DNA from: Actinokineospora globicatena
GTDB lineage: Bacteria > Actinomycetota > Actinomycetes > Mycobacteriales > Pseudonocardiaceae
Length of the DNA: 64,000 nt
Assembly: GCF_024171945.1 (NCBI RefSeq)
Contig: NZ_JAMTCR010000002.1
Location: 186,001-250,000 of the forward strand
Direction of reading: 5' to 3'
The notes under the pieces are model-generated. The model made no database searches. It saw nothing but the letters and a program-made list of their open reading frames with translations, and was not told where the DNA came from. A program made the translations under genes and the position numbers. This document shows positions 35,112 to 45,774 of the stretch, one piece after another; position 1 is the first letter of the stretch; every line of letters starts with the position of its first letter.

Positions 35112-35265
35112 CCCAGGTCGGTTTGTCCACAATGGGTCGAGTTATCCACAGGTTTTCGCCGTCACCCCTTCGAGCGAGGGGGTCCTTGTAGACTGAGCCT
35201 GGGGACGCCCCCCGGGACAGGGTGGGGGCCGGGGTTCGCGGGGGCAGCCTCCGGAACGGCGGCGC
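35112..35265 (+). repeat. dispersed DnaA-box repeat, copy B (gap 34956-35453)
   Basis: Two DnaA-box-type 9-mers in the same orientation, TTGTCCACA (35123-35131) and TTATCCACA (35142-35150), are followed by GGTTTTCGCCGTCACCCCTT, then GGGGGTCCTTGTAGACTG, CCTGGGGACGCCCCCCGG, GACAGGGTGGGGGC and more G-tracts. It is almost identical to copy C over about 150 bp, including the downstream GCAGCCTCCGGAACGGCGGC. The rest of the gap between the DUF6542 and phoH genes (convergent) holds no gene. Confidence 0.88.
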
Positions 35266-35453
35266 GGGGTGAGCCGAGGCGGCTGGATTTGGGGCTGTGG
35301 CCGGGATTTGTGCGGTTGTGGTGACCGGTGGCCGGGTTTTCGGGTGGCGGTAAGGGTTTCGGGCGAAGGTCCGGGTGTGGGACCGCAGGAAATGGGACTG
35401 CCGGTGACAGCGCTGGCGGGGGTCGCCAGGCTGCCACCGGCAGTTGGTGGGGG

Positions 35454-36821
35454 TTAGCCCGTGTGGTCTTCCAGCATCTCGGTCACCAGGGCCGCGATCG
35501 GGGAGCGTTCCGAGCGGGTCAGGGTGACGTGGGCGAAGAGCGGGTGGCCCTTGAGCTTCTCGATGACGGCGGCGACGCCGTCGTGGCGGCCCACGCGGAG
35601 GTTGTCGCGCTGGGCGACGTCGTGGGTGAGGACGACGCGGGAGCCGGAGCCGAGGCGGGAGAGCACCGTGAGCAGGACGTTGCGCTCCAGGGACTGGGCC
35701 TCGTCGACGATGACGAAGGTGTCGTGCAGGGAGCGGCCGCGGATGTGGGTCAGCGGCAGGACTTCCAGCATGCCCCGGTCCAGGACCTCGTCGATGACCG
35801 GCTTGCCGACCAGGGCGCCGAGGGTGTCGAACACCGCCTGCGCCCAGGGGAGCATCTTCTCGCTCTCGGTGCCCGGCAGGTAGCCGAGGTCCTGGCCGCC
35901 GACCGCGTACATCGGGCGGAACACGACGACCCGCTTGTGCAGGCCGCGCTCCATGACCGCCTCCAGCCCGGCGCACAGCGCGAGCGCGGACTTGCCGGTG
36001 CCCGCCCGGCCGCCGAGGGAGACGATGCCGATCTCGGGGTCGAGCAGCAGGTCCAGGGCGATGCGCTGCTCGGCGGAGCGGCCGTGCAGGCCGAAGGCCT
36101 CCCGGTCGCCGCGGACCAGGCGCACCTGCTTGTCGGCCGTGACCCGGCCCAGCGCGCTGGAGGACCCGGCCAATAAGCGCAGCCCGGTGTTGGTCGGGAG
36201 TTCGGCCGCCGCCGGGACGCCGTAGTCGGCGGGGTCGATGGCGCCGGACTCGAACAGCGCGTCGACCGCCTCCAGGGGCACGTCCAGGTCGGCCATGCCG
36301 TTCCACCCAGACGGGCTGACCTCCCCGGCGCGGTACTCGTCGGCGTCGAGGCCGACCGCGCCCGCCTTGACCCGCAGCGGGATGTCCTTGGTGACCAGGG
36401 TGACCGCGAGGCCCTCCGCGGCCAGGTTGAGCGCGCAGGCGAGGATCCTGGCGTCGTTGCCGTCGGTGCGGAAGCCGGGCGGCAGCACCGAGGGGTCGGA
36501 GTGGTTGAGCTCGATGTGCAGGGTGCCGTCACCGATCGGGATCGGCTTGTCGAGCCTGCCGTGCTGGCGCCGCAGGTCGTCGAGCAACCGGAGCGTCTCC
36601 CTGGCGAACCACCCCAGTTCCGGGTGGTGCCGCTTGCCCTCCAACTCGCTGATGACCACCAGCGGGACGACCACCGAGTGCTCGGCGAACCGGGTCAACG
36701 CCCAGGGGTCCGCCAGCAGTACGGAGGTGTCGAGGACGTAGGTGCGCCTGGCTGGGTCCGCCTCCTGGGGGGAACTCGACTGACGTGAGGAAAGGCCTGT
36801 GGACGAACGCGAAGCAGTCAC
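35454..36821 (-). CDS. PhoH-family protein with N-terminal PIN domain (PhoH2 type)
   Basis: 455 residues. Residues about 27-170 form a PIN nuclease domain ([54 protein letters not shown]). From about 235 is the PhoH ATPase: Walker [12 protein letters not shown] and Walker B VIVDEAQS. PhoH2 proteins are RNA helicase/ribonucleases (mycobacterial knowledge). GTG 36821 has AGGGAG upstream; a longer frame from 36926 lacks support. Corresponds to Rv1095. Confidence 0.93.
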   Translation of the reverse strand: MTASRSSTGLSSRQSSSPQEADPARRTYVLDTSVLLADPWALTRFAEHSVVVPLVVISELEGKRHHPELGWFARETLRLLDDLRRQHGRLDKPIPIGDGTLHIELNHSDPSVLPPGFRTDGNDARILACALNLAAEGLAVTLVTKDIPLRVKAGAVGLDADEYRAGEVSPSGWNGMADLDVPLEAVDALFESGAIDPADYGVPAAAELPTNTGLRLLAGSSSALGRVTADKQVRLVRGDREAFGLHGRSAEQRIALDLLLDPEIGIVSLGGRAGTGKSALALCAGLEAVMERGLHKRVVVFRPMYAVGGQDLGYLPGTESEKMLPWAQAVFDTLGALVGKPVIDEVLDRGMLEVLPLTHIRGRSLHDTFVIVDEAQSLERNVLLTVLSRLGSGSRVVLTHDVAQRDNLRVGRHDGVAAVIEKLKGHPLFAHVTLTRSERSPIAALVTEMLEDHTG

Positions 36822-37315
36822 GGCAACTCCCTCGCGAGCGCGGCACCCGCGCCCGCTTCCTCGGTGGGCCGGGCAACCGGCCCTGGCTGGGTTGCGATAG
36901 CGACGCACGGTCTTACCGGCGTCCACCTCGCTCCCCGCGGGAGCCGGGCGCCGGCCCCCTCGCGATCGTCACTCTCACGACCAGGGCCTCCCGGGACGGA
37001 CCGCAGTGGACACGGCCCGACACTTCGAAAGCTACCTGCGAAGTCCGACAATCGGCACGCTGCCAGGCAGGTGATTTTCCATTTCGTCATCACCGTGACA
37101 TCCCGGGTCTACGCGAACGCGCAGCGTTATCGACCCGGCACGCAGGTAGCACAACCGGTCACAGTTGGCAGCGGCCGAACGTGTCGTGGCATCCACACCC
37201 GGCCGGTAGGGGTACCGCCCCTAGCTCGCTTGACGCTGCGTATCGGACCGCCCCCGCGACCACCGGTACGGCGGTAAAACCCGCACCAAACCGGCGAAAT
37301 GGTCGCTAGAGGTGA
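36822..37315. other. gene-free upstream region of phoH2
   Basis: About 490 bp without a supported gene, between the phoH2 start and the stop of the prenyl transferase gene (both minus strand). A GGGCCGGTTGCCCGGCCC hairpin (about 36864-36890) and a GACCCGGGATGTCACGG stretch are visible, and local GC drops around 37060-37110, suggesting the promoter and a long leader. I do not recognise a known riboswitch in it. Confidence 0.4.
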
Positions 37316-38092
37316 TCAGGAGCCGAAACGCCGGTGGCGTATTCCGTACGCCCGGAGCGCGCGCAGGAAATCGGTGCGCCGGAAATCCGGCCAGTAGGCC
37401 TCGCAGAAGTGGAATTCCGAGTGCGCGGACTGCCAGAGCAGGAAGCCGGAGAGCCGCTGCTCGCCGGAGGTCCTGATCACCAGGTCCGGGTCGGGCTGGC
37501 CGGAGGTGTAGAGGTGCTCGGAGATGTGGTCGACGTCGAGCACCTCGGCGAGCGCCTCGATGCTGGTGCCCGCCTCGGCGTGCTGCTGCAGCAGCTTGCG
37601 CACCGCGTCGGCGATCTCCTGCCTGCCGCCGTAGCCGACCGCGATGTTGACCTCGACGCCCTCGCGGCCCGCCGCCCGGCCCGCGGCGGCCTTGAGCCTG
37701 GTCGCGGTCTCCACCGGCAGCACGTCCAACGCGCCGATGATGCGCAGCCGCCACGGCGCACCCGGCTCGGCCAGCTCGTCGACCACGTCGCCGATGATCT
37801 CCAGCAGCGGCTGCAGCTCGGCGGCGTCGCGGTTGAGGTTGTCGGTGGACAGCAGCCACAGGGTCACCACCTCGACCCCGGCTTCCTCGCACCAGCCGAG
37901 CAGGTCGGCGATGCGCCTGGCGCCCACCCGGTGGCCGTCGTTGACGTCGGTGAAGCCCGCCTCCCGCGCCCACCGCCGGTTCCCGTCGAGCATCACCCCG
38001 ACGTGCCGGGGGGTACGCCCACCCGCCTGCTGGACGAGTCGCTTCTCGTAGATGCCATAGACGATGTCGGCCACGCGCCGCCGCAGACTCAC
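37316..38092 (-). CDS. Z-isoprenyl diphosphate synthase (UppS family)
   Basis: 258 residues. Conserved region HVGVMLDGNRRWAREAGF holds the catalytic Asp and phosphate-binding NRRW; LWLLSTDNLNRD, NIAVGYGGRQEI, PDLVIRTSGEQRLSGFLLWQSAHSEF complete the family signatures. The enzyme adds isopentenyl diphosphate in cis; the paralogue position matches Rv1086, the short-chain (2Z,6E)-farnesyl diphosphate synthase, rather than the decaprenyl synthase, but chain length cannot be read with certainty. GTG 38092 opens with the typical SLRRRVADIVYGIYEKRL. Confidence 0.93.
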   Translation of the reverse strand: MSLRRRVADIVYGIYEKRLVQQAGGRTPRHVGVMLDGNRRWAREAGFTDVNDGHRVGARRIADLLGWCEEAGVEVVTLWLLSTDNLNRDAAELQPLLEIIGDVVDELAEPGAPWRLRIIGALDVLPVETATRLKAAAGRAAGREGVEVNIAVGYGGRQEIADAVRKLLQQHAEAGTSIEALAEVLDVDHISEHLYTSGQPDPDLVIRTSGEQRLSGFLLWQSAHSEFHFCEAYWPDFRRTDFLRALRAYGIRHRRFGS

Positions 38093-38141
38093 GGCCGACA
38101 AGGTTACGCCGCACCGGGCCGCCACGGGGGACACTGGGGAC

Positions 38142-38579
38142 GTGCACCGTACCGAGATCGATCCGATATGGCAGGACCTCGCCGTGCTGGAACGGCTGGT
38201 CAGGGAGTCGCGCACCATCGCGGTGGTCGGGCTGAGCGCCGACGAGCGCAGGCCGAGCCACGGCGTGGCGTCCTACCTGGTGGCCAGCGGCCTGACCCTC
38301 TTTCCGGTGAACCCGGCGCTGACCGAGTGGCAGGGGCTGCGCGCGTACCCGTCGCTGGCCGACGTGCCGGGCCCGATCGACGTGGTCGACGTGTTCCGCA
38401 GGCCCGAGCACGCCGTCGCCGTGGCGCACGAGGCCGTGGCGGTCGGCGCGGGGGCGCTGTGGCTGCAGCTCGGGGTCATCAGCCAGGAGGCGGCTGAGGT
38501 GGCCGCCGCGGGTGGGCTGGACGTGGTGGTGGACCGCTGCTTCGCGGTGGAGCACCGCGAGGTGGTGGGCTGGTCGTGA
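38142..38579 (+). CDS. CoA-binding-domain protein
   Basis: 145 residues, GTG start. A single Rossmann CoA_binding domain: TIAVVGLSADERRPSHGVASYLVASG, LFPVNPAL, YPSLADVPGPIDVVDVFRRPE, ALWLQLGVIS and VVDRCFAVEH. This is the YccU-like family, stand-alone relatives of the succinyl-CoA synthetase alpha N-domain; physiological role unknown. Divergent from the prenyl transferase gene (49-bp gap); its stop overlaps a possible GTG of the next gene. Confidence 0.9.
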   Translation: MHRTEIDPIWQDLAVLERLVRESRTIAVVGLSADERRPSHGVASYLVASGLTLFPVNPALTEWQGLRAYPSLADVPGPIDVVDVFRRPEHAVAVAHEAVAVGAGALWLQLGVISQEAAEVAAAGGLDVVVDRCFAVEHREVVGWS

Positions 38580-38644
38580 GGCCGGTTGTGGCCCGGCGCA
38601 CACAACCCCGGCGGAAGAACCTACGGTCCCGTAACCTCGGTGGG

Positions 38645-39319
38645 GTGACGGCAGCGACCCCGACCGCGCCCGCCCAGCGGCACGCGAAGCCCCGCATGCG
38701 CGGTGTCATCCACATGTGGTCGTTCTTCCTGTCGTTCGCCACCGGCGGCACGCTGGTCTCGATGGCGGCGACCGTCTCGGCGACCGCCGCGCTGGCCACC
38801 GCCATCTACGGCGCCACCGTGCTCGGCCTCTTCGGCGTCAGCGCGCTCTACCACCGCCGCTGGTGGGTGACCAAGCGCGCGCACACCATGATGAAGCGGC
38901 TCGACCACTCGATGATCTTCCTGTTCATCGCGGGCACCTACACGCCGTTCAGCCTCCTGGCGATGGACCAGCCGACCGGCTACATCGTGCTCGCCGTGGT
39001 CTGGGGCGGCGCGGTCCTCGGCGTCGGCCTCAAGCTGCTCTGGCCGCACGCCCCGCGCTGGCTCGGCACCCCGATCTACATCGCCCTCGGCTGGGTCGCG
39101 GTGTTCGTACTGCCCCAACTGCTCGCACACGCCGGTGTCGCCGCCCTGGTGCTCCTACTGGTCGGCGGCCTCTTCTACACCGTCGGCGCCGTCTTCTACG
39201 CCACGAAGTGGCCGAACCCGTGGCCCGGCACCTTCGGCCACCACGAGTTCTTCCACGCCGCCACCGTCCTCGCCGCCATCTGCCACTACGTGGCGATCTG
39301 GCTGGCGATATACCCGTAG
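38645..39319 (+). CDS. hemolysin III / PAQR-family membrane protein
   Basis: 224 residues with seven membrane helices. Characteristic zinc-site motifs: SALYHRRWW...RLDHSMIFLFIAGTYTPF near helix 2-3 and HHEFFHAATVLAAICHY near the end. PAQR proteins are membrane hydrolase-like proteins; the hemolysin name is historical. GTG 38645 is preferred; an alternative GTG at 38576 overlaps the previous stop (GTGA) and adds 23 basic residues. Corresponds to Rv1085c. Confidence 0.92.
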   Translation: MTAATPTAPAQRHAKPRMRGVIHMWSFFLSFATGGTLVSMAATVSATAALATAIYGATVLGLFGVSALYHRRWWVTKRAHTMMKRLDHSMIFLFIAGTYTPFSLLAMDQPTGYIVLAVVWGGAVLGVGLKLLWPHAPRWLGTPIYIALGWVAVFVLPQLLAHAGVAALVLLLVGGLFYTVGAVFYATKWPNPWPGTFGHHEFFHAATVLAAICHYVAIWLAIYP

Positions 39320-39320
39320 G

Positions 39321-39527
39321 TCAGTCCTCGACCCACTCGAGCAGGTCGCCCGGTTGGCACTCCAGGACGCGGCACATGGCCTCCAGGGTGCTGAAGCGGA
39401 CGGCTTTGGCGCGGCCGTTCTTGAGGACCGCGACGTTGGCGGGGGTGAGGCCGACGCGTTCGGCGAACTCGCCGACGCTCATCTTGCGCTTGGCCAACTC
39501 GACGTCGATGCGGACCACGATCGGCAT
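39321..39527 (-). CDS. small Cro/C1-type HTH regulator
   Basis: 68 residues: VRIDVELAKRKMSVGEFAERVGLTPANVAVLKNGRAKAVRFSTLEAMCRVLECQPGDLLEWVED. This is the YozG-like XRE family, typically encoded next to a DUF2975 membrane protein. Its ATG shares one base with the DUF2975 stop (TGATG). Its stop is 1 bp from the convergent hemolysin III stop. Confidence 0.93.
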   Translation of the reverse strand: MPIVVRIDVELAKRKMSVGEFAERVGLTPANVAVLKNGRAKAVRFSTLEAMCRVLECQPGDLLEWVED

Positions 39528-40006
39528 CAGATCACCGAGTCCAGGTCGGCGCGCAGCGCGGAGGCCTGGCGGAGCAGGGCGCGCAGGACGACCACGAGCA
39601 GCCCGACGACGGTGACGCCGACCGACAGCAAGAACAGCACGAGCGGGAGCCCCGGGTCGTTCGCGTTGAGCCCGACGTAGCCGAGCACCGCGAGCAGCAC
39701 GGCGCCACCGGCGGCGATGGCCCACACGATGGCGTCCACCCACACCAGCGAGTCCTCGCTGAAGATCCGGTCGGTCTTGACCAGGGTGAGCAGCTTCCAG
39801 GTCGACACGATCACGACCTGCACGCACAGCACCCAGAACACCGTCACCCCGGTCGCGGGCCACCGCAGGTAGGCGAACTCGGGGTCCTCGCGCGCCATGT
39901 GCGCGAACTGCCCGGGCAGCGACATGGTCTGGAACAGGACCAGGACGCCGAAGAGCACGACCAGCAGGAACCGGAGCGGCAGGACCGCTCGATGCGCAGC
40001 AACCAT
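39527..40006 (-). CDS. DUF2975 membrane protein
   Basis: 159 residues, four membrane helices (about 10-28, 55-75, 92-112 and 122-145). DUF2975 proteins with a downstream YozG-like regulator form a widespread two-gene module of unknown role. ATG at 40006. A TTGACT (minus strand, 40041-40036) with a GACACT 17 bp on would start transcription at or next to the ATG, so the mRNA may be leaderless. Confidence 0.85.
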   Translation of the reverse strand: MVAAHRAVLPLRFLLVVLFGVLVLFQTMSLPGQFAHMAREDPEFAYLRWPATGVTVFWVLCVQVVIVSTWKLLTLVKTDRIFSEDSLVWVDAIVWAIAAGGAVLLAVLGYVGLNANDPGLPLVLFLLSVGVTVVGLLVVVLRALLRQASALRADLDSVI

Positions 40007-40027
40007 GCATCGAGTGTCGCGGGGAAT

Positions 40028-40054
40028 CTATCGAAAGTCAATCACTAGCTATCG
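40028..40054 (-). promoter_or_regulatory. CTATCG direct repeats, candidate operator of the DUF2975/HTH pair
   Basis: CTATCG at 40028-40033 and 40049-40054, exactly 21 bp (two helical turns) apart and flanking a TTGACT -35-like hexamer read on the minus strand. Placement upstream of the DUF2975 gene suggests binding of the small HTH protein; inference only. Confidence 0.4.
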
Positions 40055-40070
40055 CCTGTCGACCGAGTGC

Positions 40071-40619
40071 TCACCCGGTCAGCACGAAGCTGTCGACCAC
40101 GCCGGTGGTGTTGCTGATGGGGGTGCCGAGCAGGCAGCCCACGACGCTGCCGAGGTAGCTGATGCCGGAGGTGACCTTGGTGGCGGACGCGTTCAGGTGC
40201 CTGCCCGCGGTGACCTCCCCCGTGAGGACGACGGTCTGGCCGACGACGGTGGAGTTCGTCCACCCGACCGTGCTCGTGGCACCGGTCCCGTCGAGCCAGG
40301 TGACGACCTCGGTCTCCGGCGGCAAACCGGGCACCACCGGCACGCAGGACAGGGTGGCGCTGTTGACCGCGGTGCCGGTCGCTGTGGGACCGACCAGGCA
40401 GGTGCCGTAGGTGTAGGTGGCCGCGGCGGTCACGGTCTGCGGGGTGGTGGTGACCGGCGGGGTGAACACCCGGCTGAACCCCCCGAGGCACTGCGCGTCG
40501 ACCAGGCTGGCGACCGCTGGGGGCGCCGCGGCGGCCGGTGTCCAACTCGCACTCGTCACGGCCGCAGCCAAGACCGCGGCGACGACCAGCGCACGGCGGA
40601 GGACTCTGGGCGTCGTCAT
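40071..40619 (-). CDS. secreted protein of unknown function
   Basis: 182 residues. Signal peptide with Arg-rich start and AAAA cleavage region near residue 31. The mature part is Thr/Val-rich, beta-sheet-like, with four cysteines (near 44, 74, 92 and 162) that could form two disulfides. Similar Ig-like secreted proteins of about 180 residues are frequent in actinomycetes, without known function. It stands alone on the minus strand, 64 bp before the DUF2975 gene. ATG start. Confidence 0.75.
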   Translation of the reverse strand: MTTPRVLRRALVVAAVLAAAVTSASWTPAAAAPPAVASLVDAQCLGGFSRVFTPPVTTTPQTVTAAATYTYGTCLVGPTATGTAVNSATLSCVPVVPGLPPETEVVTWLDGTGATSTVGWTNSTVVGQTVVLTGEVTAGRHLNASATKVTSGISYLGSVVGCLLGTPISNTTGVVDSFVLTG

Positions 40620-40720
40620 CTGGTTACCGCCTCGTTCGTCGAGTGGTTCGCCTGACGTCGCTGATCTTGCTCCAGCGGGGAACCCCCGGACAATGCGCCA
40701 TCCCGGGGTTCACCGTTGGC

Positions 40721-41503
40721 TCAGTCCAAGGCGCGCCGCAGGAAGCCGCGGATGCCCAGGGTCCCGAAGCCCGCGCAGGCGGCGAGCATGACCAGGAGGC
40801 TGATCCAGACCGGGATGTGCGGCACGTGCGGGACCAGTTCGGCGCGCATGCCCTCGCTGACGTAGGTGAGCGGGTTGAGCGCGCACAGCACCTGGAACCA
40901 GCGGACGCTGTCGAGGCCCATCCACGGGAACTGGGTGGAGCCGGTGAACATCAGCGGCACCAGGATCACCGCGAACAGGATGTTGATCTGCCGGGGCTGC
41001 ACCGAGGTGCCGATGGTCATCCCGATCGCGGCGCCGACCAGCGAGCCGAGGACGACGATCAGCATCACCGGCAGCCAGGCGGAGGCGGGCCAGGTGACGC
41101 CGTCGAGGATCAGGAAGCCGATGGGGATCATCAGCACCGCGGCCACCACCCCGCGCAGCGCGCCGAAGAGCATCTTCTCCACCGCGACCCAGGCGATCGG
41201 GATCGGCGCGAGCAGCCGGTCCTCGATCTCCCTGGTCCAGGAGAAGTCCATGATCAGCGGCATGGTGGTGTTCTGCAGCGCGCCGAGGAAGCCGTTGAGC
41301 GCGACGATGCCGGGCAGCAGGATGGCCGCGTAGTCCGGGCCGACGTAGCCGAGGTTGGCCAGCACCTTGCCGAAGATGAACAGCGTGAAGAACGGCTGGA
41401 TGATCACCTGGGCCAGGAACGGCACCAGTTCCCGGCCGGTGACGAAGATGTCGCGCCACAGCACCGAGCCGAAGGTGCGCACGGGCGAACTGGCGGTGGT
41501 CAT
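40721..41503 (-). CDS. ABC-2 type exporter permease (DrrB-like)
   Basis: 260 residues with six membrane helices. FSWTREIEDRLLAPIPIAWVAVEKMLFGALRGV and the late ALNPLTYVSEGMRAEL are the ABC-2 family hallmarks (E-...-R-L-x-x-P...; P-x-x-y-x-x-e-x-x-R). ATG overlaps the ATPase stop (ATGA 41503-41500), so the pair is coupled. It is the daunorubicin-resistance type used for drug, polysaccharide or lipid export; substrate unknown. Confidence 0.92.
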   Translation of the reverse strand: MTTASSPVRTFGSVLWRDIFVTGRELVPFLAQVIIQPFFTLFIFGKVLANLGYVGPDYAAILLPGIVALNGFLGALQNTTMPLIMDFSWTREIEDRLLAPIPIAWVAVEKMLFGALRGVVAAVLMIPIGFLILDGVTWPASAWLPVMLIVVLGSLVGAAIGMTIGTSVQPRQINILFAVILVPLMFTGSTQFPWMGLDSVRWFQVLCALNPLTYVSEGMRAELVPHVPHIPVWISLLVMLAACAGFGTLGIRGFLRRALD

Positions 41504-42561
41504 CGCAACTCCCGGCCGGTGAGGTGGATGAAGACGTCTTCGAGGCTGGGGGTGCCGATCGACAGGTCGGTGACCTCGCAGGCGGTGTCCCCTAGAACCC
41601 GCAGCACGGCCGGTAGGACTACCGCCGCCTCTTGTCCGGTGTAGAGCCGGAACTGGCCGGTGGTTGGGGTCGCCGCCGGGCCTTGGGCTTGGGCCTTTGC
41701 CGCGATGGCTGCTAGAGCGCCTGGCGGCAGACCGGGAGGTAGCGCTGACGGCACGGCGGGGCCGCCTGCGGCGATGCGCTCGACCCGTTCCACGCCTTCG
41801 ATTCCGGTCAGGGCCTTCTCGACTAGCTCTGCCGGGGTGCTCACCAAGTTGACCGTGACGCTCACGGTGGTACTACCGGGCAGGCCACGGGTAAGAGCCG
41901 CTGGCGTGTCCAAGGCGAGGAGCTTGCCGTGGTCGACGATGCCGACCCGGTCGCACAGCTTGGCCGCCTCGTCCATGTCGTGCGTCGTGAGCACCACGGT
42001 GACGCCCTCGGCCCGCAGGTCCTTGACCCGGTCGTGCACGAACAGCCGCGCCTGCGGGTCCAACCCGGTCGACGGCTCGTCCAGGAACATCACCTTCGGC
42101 TGGTGCATCAGCGCCCGCGCGATCATCACCCGCTGCGCCTGCCCGCCGGAAACGATGTCGATGCGGTCCTTGGCCCGGTCGGCCAGCCCCATCCGCTCCA
42201 GGATCTCGTCGGCCCGCGCGGTGCGCTCGGCCCGCGGCACCCCGTGGTAGGCGGCGTGGAACAGCAGGTTCTGCCGGATGTTGAGCGATCTGTCCAAGTT
42301 GTTGCGCTGCGGCACCACGGCGAGCAACTGCCGCGCCCGCCGCGCGTCCCGGACGACGTCCACCCCGTGCACCGACACCTGTCCCGACGTCGGCAGCACC
42401 CGGGTGGTCAACACCCCGACGGTGGTGGTCTTCCCGGCTCCGTTGGGCCCCAACAAGCCGAACACCTCGCCCGCCTCGACGCCGAAACTCAGGCCGTCCA
42501 CCGCGGGCTTGGGGTTCTTCTTGTACAGCTTGACAAGGTCACTGACCTCGACTGCTCTCAC
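41500..42561 (-). CDS. ABC exporter ATP-binding protein (DrrA-like)
   Basis: 353 residues. Walker A GPNGAGKTTT, Q-loop VVPQRNNLDRSLNIRQNL, signature VSGGQAQRVMIARAL, Walker B VMFLDEPSTGLDP and H-loop VVLTTHDMDEAAKL. The C-terminal tail contains a roughly 35-residue Pro/Ala-rich insertion (about 275-315) not typical of DrrA. GTG start at 42561. Coupled to the permease downstream. Confidence 0.93.
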   Translation of the reverse strand: MRAVEVSDLVKLYKKNPKPAVDGLSFGVEAGEVFGLLGPNGAGKTTTVGVLTTRVLPTSGQVSVHGVDVVRDARRARQLLAVVPQRNNLDRSLNIRQNLLFHAAYHGVPRAERTARADEILERMGLADRAKDRIDIVSGGQAQRVMIARALMHQPKVMFLDEPSTGLDPQARLFVHDRVKDLRAEGVTVVLTTHDMDEAAKLCDRVGIVDHGKLLALDTPAALTRGLPGSTTVSVTVNLVSTPAELVEKALTGIEGVERVERIAAGGPAVPSALPPGLPPGALAAIAAKAQAQGPAATPTTGQFRLYTGQEAAVVLPAVLRVLGDTACEVTDLSIGTPSLEDVFIHLTGRELR

Positions 42562-42629
42562 CGGGCAACCATATGCCCGTCGTCAAACGACTTGGGGCTG
42601 TGTTCGCTGTGGAGTGAACGACAAAACCC

Positions 42630-45025
<2,396 letters not shown>

Positions 45026-45061
45026 GGCGACTCCGGGACGTTCTCGAACGGGTGAACGGTG

Positions 45062-45073
45062 GTGAATGTTCAC
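45062..45073. promoter_or_regulatory. palindrome upstream of the HTH gene
   Basis: GTGAATGTTCAC is an inverted repeat of 5-bp arms with a 2-bp centre, 37 bp upstream of the HTH-gene start; a further GTGAAC lies at 45052-45057. Operator function is inferred from position only. Confidence 0.35.
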
Positions 45074-45210
45074 AGTAGCCACGCACTACCGGTCGGTAAA
45101 GGTGCGCCGTCGCCCTGGAACGGTCCGGGGCCCCTTGTCCGGCCCTTGTCGCCCGAAACGCGGTGATCGCACCCTTCCGTGCACTCCACCCTGCGTCTTC
45201 AGGAGGCACC

Positions 45211-45774
45211 ATGTCCCGCCCCGCGACCCGCTCGGCGCTGGCGGCCACCCTCGTGGCCGTCCTCGCCTGGCTGGTCAGCTCACCGGCGACGGCCCAAGCC
45301 GCCGCCGCGTTCACCATGCAGGCCCAGCAGCAGAGCAACTGGTGCTGGGCCGCGTCCGGCACGTCGATCGCCGCGTCCCACGGCGTGACCGTGTCCCAGA
45401 ACAACTTCTGCGCGCTGGCCAAGAACCGCAACACCGGCACGCAGTGCCCGAACGACCAGGCCGACCTGGCCCAGGTCCGCAACGGCTTCTCCCGCTTGGG
45501 CTTCAGCAACCCGGGTTCCTACGTCTACAACACGATCAGCTACTCGGCGGTGCAGTCCCAGATCAACGCCGCGCAGCCGGTCGAGACCCGGATCCTGTGG
45601 AAGTCCGGCGGCGGCCACATGCACGTGCTCTACGGCGTCGACACGTCCAAGAGCTGGGTGTACTGGGGCGACCCGTGGCCCGACAACTACCGCTACAACT
45701 GGGCCACCTACAGCTACTACGTCAACAACTCCAGCTTCTCGTGGACCCACACCCTGACCGGAATCCGGCGGTGA
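45211..45774 (+). CDS. secreted papain-like cysteine protease
   Basis: 187 residues. Signal peptide about 1-31. The mature enzyme begins almost at once with the catalytic region QQQSNWCWAASG (C45), then GGGHMHVLYGVD (H136) and YWGDPW (D154): the AvrRpt2/C39-like papain-fold arrangement. There is no propeptide, and two more cysteines (67 and 79) may form a disulfide. AGGAGG precedes ATG. Its stop overlaps the following gene by 4 bp (GTGA), so protease and partner are made together. Substrate unknown. Confidence 0.87.
   Translation: MSRPATRSALAATLVAVLAWLVSSPATAQAAAAFTMQAQQQSNWCWAASGTSIAASHGVTVSQNNFCALAKNRNTGTQCPNDQADLAQVRNGFSRLGFSNPGSYVYNTISYSAVQSQINAAQPVETRILWKSGGGHMHVLYGVDTSKSWVYWGDPWPDNYRYNWATYSYYVNNSSFSWTHTLTGIRR

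Noticed and set aside
34735-36306. 523-residue minus-strand frame over repeat B and phoH2
   Set aside because: Arg/Pro/His-rich, reads the repeat and an alternative frame of phoH2; no conserved segment.
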